Virus record (IMG/VR): IMGVR_UViG_3300031162_000863
Span: 1-20,387 of that record
Source: a virus
Strand: one strand, 5' to 3'
DNA length: 20,387 nucleotides
Shown: positions 4,700 to 11,812 of the stretch, in pieces
Numbering within the stretch: position 1 is the first letter of the stretch
How the letters are laid out: every line of letters starts with the position of its first letter
Program-made: the position numbers and the translations under genes
Notes under the pieces: model-generated
The model's input: the letters and a program-made list of their open reading frames with translations, nothing else
Told to the model about the DNA's origin: nothing
The model's database searches: none

Positions 4700-7210
4700 T
4701 CAATATGAGAAGTTTACAAAGTCTCGTTTGAGGAAATCATCTGGTGTAATACCTTGTTGGATAGTATAACTTGAAGTAGATACGTTATTGGTATTATTTG
4801 AAGTAGAATTACTTCCACCTTGTACAATCATTGGTCCACCCATTCCACCATATTCGCCGGCACCAGCAGCAGACTTAGCGTTCATAAGATCATTAATTGC
4901 CATTAGGACTTTACCTTGTGGGGAATCCAATGGTGCTACAATTTCTGCACCATGCAACATAGCCAATCCACCAGAAGCTGGCGCGTTCATAAAGCCACCC
5001 TTATTTGCTTGTGGAAGTTCAGCCAATTGAGCTCTAATAGCTGCAGCTTCAGCTTCAAAATCTTCTCTAGTATCATTTACAAAAGGAGTATCAAATTGTT
5101 CAGCCGCTGGTAATGCATTGGCTGCGGCCGCTTCCATTGCGGCTAATTGATCTACTAACCCAGCTCTTTGCTCTTCAATAGTATCTGGTCGCATCCATTC
5201 TGGAAGCATAGCAGTCAATGAAGCTTTGATCTCTGCAAAAGATGGTAGAAAATCAAATAGATCAGTAAAGAATGTTTTTACTTTATCAATAGCAGTATTG
5301 AATAAATCAGCAATGATATTTGTTTGTGATGCATCAGCAGCCCAAGTAAATAATCCAGTAAACCATTCTTTAGTTGCAGTCCATTTACCTTTTACAAAGT
5401 CAGTAAGGTTAGTCCATCCTTCAGTTGCTAAGTTGCTGGCAAAAGTGAATTTGCCAATTAGCAAATTCTTTGCTGCGGTAAATGCGCCTGATACTAATGA
5501 TGATAAAGACCATTCACCATCTTCGCCAGTACCAGCTTCAGATCCCCAAGTGAATAGACCTACAATCCAATCCTTTGCAGCTTTGAAAGCGTCTTTCACT
5601 AGTGTTGAAAGTTCAAATGGTTCTTCAGGATTTCCCCAACCAAATAGACCTTGGATCCAAGCAATTGCTTTATCAATTGGAGCAAATATAATATCAATTA
5701 ATCCACCTTCACCAACTAAGCCATTCCATGCTTGTTGCATAGCTGCTACTGGATCTGTGAATAATCCTTGTAACCATGTAATTGTTTTATCAATTGGAGT
5801 ATATAGAACGTCATAAAGAGAGAAGTCTCTATCAGGATCTCCAAGATTAAATAAACCCATAACCCAATTAATTGCTTTATCGATTGGAGCAGTAACTACA
5901 CCTAAAATACCATCGGGACCAATAAGACCCATAGATAAAGATTCTAATGCGGCTACTGGATCTGTGAATAATCCTTTTACCCAAGTAATAGCTCCGGTTA
6001 TAGCGCCACTAATAGTATCTTGCAATTTAAAAGGTTCATTGGGATCACCCCAGCCAAAGAGTCCTGAAATCCAATTAATAGCTGCGTTAATTGGTGCATA
6101 TACAATATCAACTAACCAATTAGCTCCAGAAACTAATCCATCCCACAAACTTTGAAGTGCTGCAACAGGATCAGTAAATAGAGTTCCAATCCAATCGAAA
6201 GCTCCTTTGATCATATCAAATATAGCACCAATAGAATCACTAATTAGTGTTGAGAACGAAAATTCATTTAGAGTAGCTTCAGCATTTTCAAATCCAAACT
6301 TACCAGCAATCCATGCTACAGCGCTCTTTAATAAGTCTAATGGATAACCAACAATAGTGGTTAATAATCCAGAGATACCACCTTCGAGTCCACCCAATAT
6401 GCCATCTTCTTTGAAGCCATCAATTGCTCCTTGAATAGCACCAATAGCTCCAGTAATAATCGTAAATGGAAGGAATAGTCTACCAAAGATTTTTACTAAA
6501 CCACCAAAGCGACCGGCTAATGCTCCAATAAATCTACCAACTTTTGAAACAGCTCGGATTATTCCTCGTACGCCTTTTACTAATGAACCAACTAAGCGTA
6601 TAATACGTCCACCAAATAACACGGCAACAGTACCAACAATAGCAGCAACAGCTCCAATATTATCTCCAAGCAAAGCAAATCCTTCGCCAAAGTCTCCATC
6701 TAAAAACATTTTAATAGAATCAATAATAGCAAATACACCATCAATTGCGGCTCTAACACCAGCAAATAATGTTTCAGGATCCATGAACAATAATGCTGCA
6801 GCGCCAAGACCAGCTATTAATCCACCAGAAGGTTTCATAGCATCTAATTGTTTATCATAAGCATCTGCTAATCCATCAATACCAGATACAAGTTGAGACA
6901 AAAATTCATTTGCTTCTTCTTGACGTCTGGCATTTTCTCGATTTTCTTCTTCAGTTCCTGCTAATCCTTGAAGTGCGTCTAATTGTTCTCGAGCTAATTC
7001 CATTTGCTCTTCATTAGACGCACTATCAAGAGATATTTGAACTTGCGTTAAGGTTTCCCTCAATTTGGCAGAGTTTTCCGTACCGCTTTTTTCTAAAGCA
7101 GTAATACTTTTATCGAGGTCATTTAAAGAGTCTTTTTGTTTTAACTCTTTATTTTGCTCTTGAATTGTAGCGGTCAATTGCTCTAATGAGCGACCTAGAT
7201 CTTCTGCCAT
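4700..7210 (-). CDS. Probable tail tape-measure protein (gp29 role)
   Basis: An 836-residue protein, the longest in the - block. Residues about 5-110 are charged and Gln/Glu-rich, consistent with coiled coil. Hydrophobic Gly/Ala/Ile/Leu helices follow at about 127-170 and 185-275, as in tape measures that insert into the host membrane. The centre (about 330-650) repeats W-x-x-G-L-F eight times (one as WIGTLF), with three long units of about 70 residues carrying TDPVAA. The C-terminal part has NKGGFMNAPASGGLAMLHGAE, an Asn/Ser-rich linker and a short terminal peptide. Size, architecture and its place downstream of gp26 and the small gp51-like gene fit the role of T4 gp29 (590 aa), which sets tail length. 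I do not see clear sequence identity to gp29 itself. By the common rule of about 0.15 nm per residue the tail would be roughly 125 nm. Its start lies five bases after the upstream stop. Confidence 0.75.
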   Translation of the reverse strand: MAEDLGRSLEQLTATIQEQNKELKQKDSLNDLDKSITALEKSGTENSAKLRETLTQVQISLDSASNEEQMELAREQLDALQGLAGTEEENRENARRQEEANEFLSQLVSGIDGLADAYDKQLDAMKPSGGLIAGLGAAALLFMDPETLFAGVRAAIDGVFAIIDSIKMFLDGDFGEGFALLGDNIGAVAAIVGTVAVLFGGRIIRLVGSLVKGVRGIIRAVSKVGRFIGALAGRFGGLVKIFGRLFLPFTIITGAIGAIQGAIDGFKEDGILGGLEGGISGLLTTIVGYPLDLLKSAVAWIAGKFGFENAEATLNEFSFSTLISDSIGAIFDMIKGAFDWIGTLFTDPVAALQSLWDGLVSGANWLVDIVYAPINAAINWISGLFGWGDPNEPFKLQDTISGAITGAITWVKGLFTDPVAALESLSMGLIGPDGILGVVTAPIDKAINWVMGLFNLGDPDRDFSLYDVLYTPIDKTITWLQGLFTDPVAAMQQAWNGLVGEGGLIDIIFAPIDKAIAWIQGLFGWGNPEEPFELSTLVKDAFKAAKDWIVGLFTWGSEAGTGEDGEWSLSSLVSGAFTAAKNLLIGKFTFASNLATEGWTNLTDFVKGKWTATKEWFTGLFTWAADASQTNIIADLFNTAIDKVKTFFTDLFDFLPSFAEIKASLTAMLPEWMRPDTIEEQRAGLVDQLAAMEAAAANALPAAEQFDTPFVNDTREDFEAEAAAIRAQLAELPQANKGGFMNAPASGGLAMLHGAEIVAPLDSPQGKVLMAINDLMNAKSAAGAGEYGGMGGPMIVQGGSNSTSNNTNNVSTSSYTIQQGITPDDFLKRDFVNFSY
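5600..6235 (-). repeat. Internal tandem repeats in the tape-measure gene
   Basis: Three diverged units each encode W-x-x-(G/T)-L-F-TDPVAA, then GL(V/I), then (Y/F/T)APID(K)AI(N)WI, then GLF-x-x-G-(D/N)P. The coding for the GxDPVAA segment recurs with GGATC(T/A)GT at about 5751, 5958 and 6168, spacings of 207 and 210 bases (69-70 codons). Related half units with W-x-x-G-L-F continue on both sides. The DNA is diverged, so this is an old protein repeat, not a recent duplication. Confidence 0.8.
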
Positions 7211-7215
7211 ATTAG

Positions 7216-7404
7216 TTATCCACGCTTATTACGTTGTTTTATTCTTTCATTTTCTTCTTCAATAAACTGATTAAGTAACATAACGTAAATTTCTCTCTCC
7301 CACGGTATCATCGAGTCAAGCTCCGTTAGAGAATATTTGTGGTGTTGCATCAAAGCAAAATTAGTCTTATAATAATTCTCTAATGAGTCATGTGAGAGAG
7401 CCAC
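7216..7404 (-). CDS. Small gp51-like tail/baseplate assembly protein
   Basis: A 62-residue helical protein (NYYKTNFALMQHHKYS, LDSMIPWEREIYVMLL, EEENERIKQRNKRG). The central (I/M)PWEREIYV motif and its position directly after gp26 match the small protein annotated as gp51, baseplate hub assembly catalyst, in marine T4-like phages. The comparison is from memory. Its size and position between gp26 and the tape measure also resemble the tail-assembly chaperones found just upstream of tape-measure genes in many phages. The start codon is GTG at 7404-7402, sharing one base with the gp26 stop (TAGTG), so translation is likely coupled. A GGAGG lies about 18 bases upstream, too far for a normal site. 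The stop is five bases before the tape-measure ATG. Confidence 0.7.
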   Translation of the reverse strand: MALSHDSLENYYKTNFALMQHHKYSLTELDSMIPWEREIYVMLLNQFIEEENERIKQRNKRG

Positions 7405-8111
7405 TAGAAAAAATTCGTTAGACCCTCCAAGGTCTGACTATTTTCTTCTTTACAACTTTTACAATTAAAATTTACCTCATGTTTCAGTCTTGGCATATCC
7501 TCAAAGTATTCAGAAATCTTCTTAAATTGAGATGATGTTAATGAATCAAGAAAGCTAATTACATCTTCAGCTTTTTCATCTTCAGTTGGATAAACATTTT
7601 CAGCATCGTAAATAGATTCAATAGCACTTGCTACTGCAGCCATAGTTACTTCGCTTTGATCTCCACCCTGTTTACCAAGTTGCTTTTGAATTCCTTTTAC
7701 TGTTGGGTATCTAAGTACAACACCAACACTATCAGTTAAAGCAACCTTTTCGTTTTTCTTTACTTCGCCTTGTACTTCAACTTCGTCAAGATTAATTTCT
7801 ACTTCATTTTTATGGTCACATGATTTGCATTTCAAATTAACCCTTGTGGTTTCACCCACTGATTTTCCACGAATCTTAAGAAAGACGTATTCTAAATCAA
7901 ACATTGCAAGATCATTTGCTTGGATCTTGCCTTCAGTACAACCAGCAATAACATCTCGTAAAGCACGAATCATTTGCTGTTGATCTTTTGTTTCCATAGC
8001 CATCATTAAAAGTTTTTCTTCTTTAACGAGGTATGGTCTATATTCCACTATGTCACCAGAGCTAGGAATCCTAAGCTCGTATTTTGGTGAATCGATTCTA
8101 GGTAAAGCCAT
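7404..8111 (-). CDS. 26: gp26-like baseplate hub protein
   Basis: A 235-residue protein (T4 gp26 is 208). The opening MALPRIDSPKYELRIPSSGD, then YRPYLVKEEKLLMMAME (25-41) and the DLEYVFLKIRGKSVGE segment (72-87) are characteristic of gp26 in T4-like phages. Two cysteine pairs, CKSC at 95-98 and CKSC at 217-220, look like one four-cysteine zinc site. In T4 gp26 is needed for assembly of the central baseplate hub. GGAG lies six bases before the ATG at 8111. It sits between the gp54-like gene and the gp51-like gene. Confidence 0.85.
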   Translation of the reverse strand: MALPRIDSPKYELRIPSSGDIVEYRPYLVKEEKLLMMAMETKDQQQMIRALRDVIAGCTEGKIQANDLAMFDLEYVFLKIRGKSVGETTRVNLKCKSCDHKNEVEINLDEVEVQGEVKKNEKVALTDSVGVVLRYPTVKGIQKQLGKQGGDQSEVTMAAVASAIESIYDAENVYPTEDEKAEDVISFLDSLTSSQFKKISEYFEDMPRLKHEVNFNCKSCKEENSQTLEGLTNFF

Positions 8112-8128
8112 TATATACTCCTATTATA

Positions 8129-9124
8129 TTATCCAAAGAGTCCGCGTATACCGGACGAAATTCTGTTAGTCACACTACTAATTCCACTAGAAATAGTACC
8201 ACTGATTTGTGATGCAGGAGCATTTAGTATCCCACCAATCGCACCTGTAATACCACCTGTGATATTATTTATTATTCCATTTACACCGCCAGATATTGTA
8301 CCAACAATCTGATTGAATCCACCAGTAATTGAATTAGTAACAGTATTGATTGCTGATGTAATTGGTCTTGTTACTGATGTAATAACTTCTCTGATAGATC
8401 CTGTAATATTATTTTGAATAGAATCTAATGCACCATTGAGTGAACCTTGTAGGGCATCTTTCAAATCATCGAGAGAATTAAAATTCAATTGGTTTGAAAT
8501 ATCTCCAAATGGACTAAATGGCAATGAAGAAATACCACCAGCCGGAATGGTTAACGCTGAGTTAAAATCTGGAATTGATGATATTGTTTCAAAGTTATTT
8601 GATTTGGTTGTATAGTCTTCATATGTTAATGTTACTGTTAAGCGCATAAGCTCATTTTCAGAACCGTTATTTAATTCAATAGCATTAATAGTAATTGGGT
8701 AAGCTTTTGTCAAAGTAACTTGATGGATTTCATTATGATTTAAGTTTAACACCGAAATAACTACATCTTGAGCGTAGTCATCTCTATAACCAATCTTATC
8801 ATTTACATCATTAACTACAGTGTTTAACCAAGCTTCCCAAAGTTTCTTAATATAAAAATCGTTTGTCACATAAAAAGTTAATGTGACGTCATCGTTAATA
8901 TATCCATATGGACGTTTAATTGCGTGCTTAGTCATTCCATGTTCAAATGTAGAAATTGAACGACCTGGCAATTGAGCTGATTCACAAAGAGCATTTACAA
9001 TAACAGGATCTGGGCTGATAGAGGAAGGTCCATTAAATGTTACTGCAAAGAAGTTGGTTCGAGCAAATCCGCCCTGATTGCCAACAATGGCTTTCATATC
9101 ATCAATTGGATTTTGAAATGGCAT
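8129..9124 (-). CDS. Tail-tube-fold protein, gp54-like tube initiator
   Basis: A 331-residue protein in two parts. Residues about 1-180 have the tube-protein pattern: NPIDDMKAIVGNQGGFARTNFFAVTF, a conserved ESAQLPGRSIST loop (around 49-60), IKRPYGYINDDVTLTFYV, FYIKKLWEAWLN, and a final LMRLTVTLTYEDY strand. This is the fold of the tube protein gp19 and of the hub-proximal gp48/gp54. The C-terminal part (about 232-331) repeats short amphipathic units such as ITGGI, ISGGV and ITSAI, rich in Gly, Ser, Ile and Asn. T4 gp54 (320 aa) has a similar low-complexity Gly/Ser/Leu tail. I therefore favour gp54, which starts tube polymerisation on gp48, over gp19 (163 aa in T4). The GAGGA ribosome-binding site precedes the ATG; it follows the 196-aa gene by three bases. 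Confidence 0.65.
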   Translation of the reverse strand: MPFQNPIDDMKAIVGNQGGFARTNFFAVTFNGPSSISPDPVIVNALCESAQLPGRSISTFEHGMTKHAIKRPYGYINDDVTLTFYVTNDFYIKKLWEAWLNTVVNDVNDKIGYRDDYAQDVVISVLNLNHNEIHQVTLTKAYPITINAIELNNGSENELMRLTVTLTYEDYTTKSNNFETISSIPDFNSALTIPAGGISSLPFSPFGDISNQLNFNSLDDLKDALQGSLNGALDSIQNNITGSIREVITSVTRPITSAINTVTNSITGGFNQIVGTISGGVNGIINNITGGITGAIGGILNAPASQISGTISSGISSVTNRISSGIRGLFG

Positions 9125-9127
9125 GGT

Positions 9128-9718
9128 TTATCCTCTTATCGCTTCTCTGGAATCTTTCCAGACAGCAGTCTTTGTAGATTTTCTAAATTGCTCTGTTGGT
9201 AGAAATAAAGCCATTTCCCATACGGGAGCTTCAACCATAGCAACACGACCTTCGATTTGAGAATAAAGATAATGCTTAAAACATGGTTTGAAAAGTCTTA
9301 ATTTAGACGCTGATTTTAATAAGTCATATCTCAATTTAAATCTAGTTGACTCATCGTACTTTTTATTATTGGTTAAATCAACTAAAGAATCAAATAAGCG
9401 AGCTCTCATAGCTAATGGAAGATAGTGGAGATTTAATCCATAAAAACCACCTTTTACTGGCTCAACCATAATTGTCAATGGGAACACATCGTAATATGGT
9501 AATGTTTCTCTATGCTTTGGATCATAGAAGTACATGTACATAGATCCAATTCGAGCTTTATTTCTTTTTTCGAGAGATGGATCTTTAAGCAGTGATCTTC
9601 TATTCACCTTTATATTTTTCACTTCATTACGAAACCACTGGCGTGACTGATCGGTACGAGGTGTTACACCAGCGCGAAAAGCTTTTGCTGCTAGGTTTGT
9701 GAAAAACGATTCTGCCAT
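9128..9718 (-). CDS. Conserved virion-associated protein, unknown role
   Basis: A basic 196-residue protein. Landmarks are FFTNLAAKAFRAGVTPRT (5-22), SRQWFRNEVKNI, YMYFYDPKHRETLPYYDVFPL (about 62-82), GGFYGLNLHYLPLAMRARLFDSL (about 90-112), and a C-terminal half rich in Lys, Phe and Tyr. The YDPK...LPYYD...FPL and GxNLHYLP patterns mark a family I recall as widespread in large myoviruses, usually without a function. In T4, gene 2 (DNA end protector) lies next to gene 4, and here this gene directly follows gp4, so a gp2-like role is possible but rests on position only. The gene has its own late octamer at 9746-9753 and an AGGA ribosome-binding site. Confidence 0.8.
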   Translation of the reverse strand: MAESFFTNLAAKAFRAGVTPRTDQSRQWFRNEVKNIKVNRRSLLKDPSLEKRNKARIGSMYMYFYDPKHRETLPYYDVFPLTIMVEPVKGGFYGLNLHYLPLAMRARLFDSLVDLTNNKKYDESTRFKLRYDLLKSASKLRLFKPCFKHYLYSQIEGRVAMVEAPVWEMALFLPTEQFRKSTKTAVWKDSREAIRG

Positions 9719-9740
9719 AATTCCTACTTCTTAGTTTGAT

Positions 9741-9779
9741 AATACTATTTATACTTAACGAATGTCGTATTATAGTATT
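9741..9779. repeat. Short inverted repeat around a late promoter
   Basis: AATACTAT at 9741-9748 and ATAGTATT at 9772-9779 are perfect eight-base complements separated by 23 bases. They flank the gp4 stop and overlap the late octamer on the - strand. The arms are A+T-rich, so an RNA hairpin would be weak. It could be a vestigial terminator of the gp4 message, a regulator site, or chance. Confidence 0.3.
9746..9753 (-). promoter_or_regulatory. T4-type late promoter (TATAAATA) on - strand
   Basis: An exact TATAAATA octamer on the - strand in the 51-base gap after gp4. Predicted transcription start is near 9740, about 22 bases before the ATG at 9718, leaving room for the AGGA ribosome-binding site. 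It would add transcripts of the 196-aa protein, the gp54-like protein, gp26, the gp51-like protein and the tape measure, separate from gp4. Confidence 0.7.
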
Positions 9780-10216
9780 TTCATTCCTAGCTGTCTTAAA
9801 GTATTTTCGTCCCAGATTTCGAAGTGATAACCACGATCTTTTGCGTATTTAGTTGCAGCTTTCCATTTTGCTTCGTTTTTAACATAGGTCATTACCTCTG
9901 TTATATACTTTTTAGTTTGACGCTGTGGTTTTTTAGGAGGGACAGTTTGCTTCTTTGGTTTGATCTCAACTAAAACAGTTCTACCATTTGAGAATTTTAT
10001 TTTGAGGTCAATGAAATATCGATGAGCTCTTTTATCGGTAGGACATACATAAGGCACTACAACTTCTTCGGATGACCAACCAATTACGTCATCACGTTCT
10101 TCACACCATTTAAAAGCTTGTCGTTCCCAAAGAGATCTATAAGTTACTTTAGTTGCATCACCCATATACTTCTTAGGCTTTTTAATTGTGTATTTGCCTT
10201 TGTAAGTCTTTGCCAT
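9770..10216 (-). CDS. 4: gp4-like head-completion protein, nuclease fold
   Basis: A 148-residue homologue of T4 gp4 (150 aa), required to finish packaged heads before tail joining. Family landmarks are GKYTIKKPKKYMGDATKVTYRS, LWERQAFKWCEE (29-40), WSSEEVVVPY (47-56), RAHRYFIDLKIKF (64-75), and VEIKPKKQ (83-90). The residues Glu31, Asp70 and Glu84-x-Lys86 match the order of a PD-(D/E)xK nuclease site, and the protein resembles the TnsA-like nuclease fold. All candidate catalytic residues are present, so activity is possible. It is the first gene of the - block, 30 bases downstream of the predicted start of a late promoter at 10252-10259. Confidence 0.9.
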   Translation of the reverse strand: MAKTYKGKYTIKKPKKYMGDATKVTYRSLWERQAFKWCEERDDVIGWSSEEVVVPYVCPTDKRAHRYFIDLKIKFSNGRTVLVEIKPKKQTVPPKKPQRQTKKYITEVMTYVKNEAKWKAATKYAKDRGYHFEIWDENTLRQLGMKIL

Positions 10217-10223
10217 TTTGCCT

Positions 10224-10231
10224 TATAAATA
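10224..10231 (+). promoter_or_regulatory. T4-type late promoter (TATAAATA) for the baseplate unit
   Basis: An exact TATAAATA on the + strand in the gap between gp4 (-) and gp48 (+). Predicted transcription start is near 10237, 35 bases before the gp48 ATG, with GAGG at 10263-10266 as ribosome-binding site. It faces a second late octamer on the other strand at 10252-10259. Confidence 0.8.
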
Positions 10232-10251
10232 ATCATAACTACTCTTAACAA

Positions 10252-10259
10252 TATTTATA
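10252..10259 (-). promoter_or_regulatory. T4-type late promoter (TATAAATA) for the gp4 unit
   Basis: An exact TATAAATA read on the - strand. Predicted transcription start is near 10246, 30 bases before the gp4 ATG at 10216, with AAGG shortly before that start codon. Together with the + octamer at 10224-10231 it forms a face-to-face pair whose predicted 5' RNA ends would overlap by about ten bases. Confidence 0.8.
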
Positions 10260-10271
10260 CCTGAGGCTAGA

Positions 10272-11039
10272 ATGGCATTTAAAGCACCATTAGTATTTCC
10301 AAGCAATTTATACACCACCGGAGCTGGCTATGTAACTTTTACTGCTTACGATAAAGATGGTGGATCCATTGGCCATTGCGCTTTGTATATGCCACCAGGA
10401 GTTTCTTTTGCAGACGGTGCTGGCTACTCTACATTTGACATGGGTCCTCTCGGAGCTGGTATTGCTGAAAGAATGTCTGGCGGCCTAGATTCAAACGCGA
10501 TAAAAGGTATTCTAGATGAAGCTACTGCAGCAGCAAACAGTAATTTAGATTTAAGAACTATTATGGCTGGTAAAATGATTCAAAATGCAGCGATGATTCC
10601 TGGTGCAGATAAAGTTTCTGATATTTACCAGCAGTCAAAATCTATTGCAATTAATCCAAATACTACTACTGCTTTTCAAAATATGAATATTCGTTCTTTT
10701 GTATTTAACTTTAAATTAGTTCCAGATAATCAATCTGAATCTGCTGATATTAAAAAGATTCAAAACTTTTTCCGTGAGCTAATGTACGCTGAAAAAGCAG
10801 GCCAAGGTTATCTATTAAGTTATCCCGCAAAGTGGAAGATTAAATTTAAAAATAGTCTTTCAAATGAAAATCCATATTATCCAAAAATTTATGAAAGCTA
10901 TTTAACAAACTTTCAAACTTCATTTAATAGCTCTGGACATTTGCATCATCGTGACGATGCACCAACTGAAGTTGATATATCCCTTACATTCCAAGAAACT
11001 CGAGTTCTTACTCGAGAAGAGATTATAGGATTACTATAA
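10272..11039 (+). CDS. 48: gp48-like baseplate tail-tube cap
   Basis: A 255-residue protein that fits the role of T4 gp48 (364 aa), which caps the central hub and connects it to the tube initiator gp54. The N-terminal part is Gly/Tyr/Phe-rich (LYTTGAGYVTFTAYDKDGG; YMPPGVSFADGAGYSTFD). An Ala-rich helical stretch follows at about 65-110. The C-terminal tube-like domain (about 130-255) has NIRSFVFNFKLVPDNQSESAD, KIQNFFRELMY, YLLSYPAKWKIKF and VDISLTFQETRVLTREEI. These C-terminal patterns are shared with gp48 of marine T4-like phages and with tube-fold proteins generally. It is first in the + baseplate unit, under the late promoter at 10224-10231. Its stop overlaps the start of gp53 (TAATG). Confidence 0.8.
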   Translation: MAFKAPLVFPSNLYTTGAGYVTFTAYDKDGGSIGHCALYMPPGVSFADGAGYSTFDMGPLGAGIAERMSGGLDSNAIKGILDEATAAANSNLDLRTIMAGKMIQNAAMIPGADKVSDIYQQSKSIAINPNTTTAFQNMNIRSFVFNFKLVPDNQSESADIKKIQNFFRELMYAEKAGQGYLLSYPAKWKIKFKNSLSNENPYYPKIYESYLTNFQTSFNSSGHLHHRDDAPTEVDISLTFQETRVLTREEIIGLL

Positions 11040-11812
11040 TGCCTCATTATTTTAAAAACTTTCCACTAACATCGTACAATTTTCAAGACGATCCAAACTC
11101 TCGCACTCTTGTAATTGATATTTTTAGAAATGTTAGAGCTGATATTAATATTGACGATGCTTCTGCTTATACTTTATATGAAGTACAAGAGAATGAAAGA
11201 CCTGACCAGATCTCACAATTGTTTTACGATACTCCAGAATATTATTGGACATTCTTTATTATTAACGATCATCTATACGAAGGTCTTCACGCATGGCCTA
11301 AAGAGTATAATGAACTTCAAGAAATTATTGCTCAAAAATATACAAAAACATTTATTACTGGTTATTTAAATGCTGGAATGACTGGTAGTAACCATTTAGT
11401 ACTTGATCAAGAATGGGTTGTTGGTGAGCAAATCATTGGCAATAATACTGGTCACACCGCTACTATTTCTGAAATTGATGTCTTTATGAATCGTCTTGAA
11501 ATTACTGATGCGACAGGTGATTTTACTGGAGATGAAGAAATTGACGGACAAACTTCTGGCGGAAGATGGGTTAGAACTCAAGCTTATGATTTTTCTGTTG
11601 AAGAACAAAAGAACGCAGCGCACCATTACGAAGATATAGATGGAATGGAAATTCCAAGAACACTTTTTTCTAAAGGCGAAACTGAAGTATTTGAAGTCAC
11701 TCATCGTGAATACGAAGAAAGACTTAATGATTCAAAACAGCAAATTAAAGTTTTGAAGCGTGGATTTATTGAAGATTTTGCTAGGGCTTATAAGAAGTTA
11801 ATTAATCAATGA
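11039..11812 (+). CDS. 53: gp53-like baseplate wedge protein with inserted module
   Basis: A 257-residue protein (T4 gp53 is 196). The N-terminal half is typical of gp53: HYFKNFPLTSYNF (3-15), DIFRNVRADI (27-36), then a LysM-like stretch YEVQENERPDQISQLFYD (47-64), YYWTFFIIND (68-77) and LHAWPKEYNELQEII (83-97). T4 gp53 links neighbouring wedges and closes the hub-wedge connection. Residues about 110-180 form an extra block with W-V-V-G-E-Q-I-I-G, then TGHTATISEID, LEITDATGDFTGDEEIDGQTSGG. This looks like a beta-strand module found in many marine phage structural proteins and would explain the extra length. The C-terminus (about 181-257) is charged and helical. The gene overlaps gp48 by one base and the hub gene by four. 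Confidence 0.85.
   Translation: MPHYFKNFPLTSYNFQDDPNSRTLVIDIFRNVRADINIDDASAYTLYEVQENERPDQISQLFYDTPEYYWTFFIINDHLYEGLHAWPKEYNELQEIIAQKYTKTFITGYLNAGMTGSNHLVLDQEWVVGEQIIGNNTGHTATISEIDVFMNRLEITDATGDFTGDEEIDGQTSGGRWVRTQAYDFSVEEQKNAAHHYEDIDGMEIPRTLFSKGETEVFEVTHREYEERLNDSKQQIKVLKRGFIEDFARAYKKLINQ

Noticed and set aside
4788-6155. Several + strand open frames opposite the tape-measure gene.
   Set aside because: They mirror the repetitive Gly/Ile/Pro-rich tape-measure codons, have no ribosome-binding sites, and no family resemblance.
8250-8262. AATAAATA-like late promoter on the - strand within the gp54-like gene.
   Set aside because: It is not an exact octamer, lies in the repetitive Asn/Ile coding region, and no gene start follows at a suitable distance.
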